Source: Pseudozyma flocculosa PF-1 (taxonomy: Eukaryota; Basidiomycota; Ustilaginomycetes; Ustilaginales; Ustilaginaceae). From it: a stretch of DNA of 64,000 nucleotides. The DNA lies in contig NW_006920874.1 of assembly GCF_000417875.1 (NCBI RefSeq), forward strand, positions 788,817-852,816, given 5' to 3'. The first letter of the stretch is position 1. Each line of letters begins with the position of its first letter. The position numbers were made by a program, and so were the translations under genes. Under the pieces are notes generated by a model. The model was given only the letters and a program-made list of their open reading frames with translations, was not told the origin of the DNA and made no database searches. Of the stretch, positions 63,843 through 64,000 are shown in pieces.

Positions 63843-64000
63843 CCCCCAGCTCTCGACCCTCTTTTTGCGCGCCCTGTATTTCTACACGCCACCTCATCCA
63901 ACAACCACCCAAGGTTCGATACGACACGATCGACGTCATCCTTGACCTACCCGATTCAAACGCGAGAGGGAGAGAGAGAGGAAGAGGAGAGAGAGAGCGG
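63843..64000. other. Window end, no gene; GA-rich tract
   Basis: The sequence after the gap is short. It ends in a GAGAGAGG purine tract from about 63965 to the window edge. Nothing coding can be supported. Confidence 0.6.

Noticed and set aside
1..64000. CRISPR arrays, insertion sequences, rRNA or viral genes
   Set aside because: No regularly spaced direct repeats, transposase, reverse transcriptase, rRNA or viral replication motifs were seen on either strand.

Overview
The window is nuclear DNA of a basidiomycete fungus, most likely a GC-rich member of the Ustilaginomycotina (smut-type fungi and relatives). The grounds are fungal gene content (a velvet protein, a formin, a GPI-type chitin deacetylase), short introns with GTGAGT-like donors and CAG acceptors, many single-exon genes with strong G/C third-position bias, and basidiomycete-type sequences for Maf, EPL1 and COX13. 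The species cannot be named from the sequence.

I support 18 protein genes. Eleven needed splicing by eye, and several of those are small genes invisible to a simple open-frame scan. Left part (1-21.5 kb): F-box-like protein, APS kinase MET14 (-), NuA4 subunit EPL1 (-), then a head-to-head pair of 18S rRNA processing genes, FCF2 (-) and SAS10/UTP3 (+). Middle (21.5-43.6 kb): PP4 regulatory subunit PSY2, a peroxisomal D-amino-acid oxidase, an eight-exon Maf nucleotide pyrophosphatase, a head-to-head COX7 (-)/HEM3 (+) pair, a 2355-residue diaphanous-type formin (-), and mitoribosomal protein mS23/RSM25. Right part (44-64 kb): a secreted GH43-like protein, a chitin deacetylase, COX13 (-), a velvet factor (-), a secreted lipocalin-like protein, and RNase P/MRP subunit POP4, which runs into an assembly gap.

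There is no metabolic cluster, virus, intact transposon, CRISPR or rRNA/tRNA gene that I can support. Functional themes recur: mitochondrial respiration and heme (COX7, HEM3, COX13, mS23), ribosome and RNA maturation (FCF2, SAS10, POP4), and cell surface/secretion (GH43-like, chitin deacetylase, lipocalin-like).

The space between genes is unusual. Nearly every long spacer carries GGCAGG/GGCCAG/GCAAGC short-period repeats, two of the three assembly gaps sit in or beside repeats, and one 6.8 kb stretch (54.2-61.0 kb) has no recognisable gene. The features most worth a second look are introns whose length is a multiple of three and which contain no stop (MET14, PSY2, possibly POP4), a 15-nt micro-exon in COX13, a peroxisomal signal placed alone on the last exon of the oxidase gene, and a large insertion splitting the C-terminal domain of HEM3. 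I did not find a convincing new biological system.
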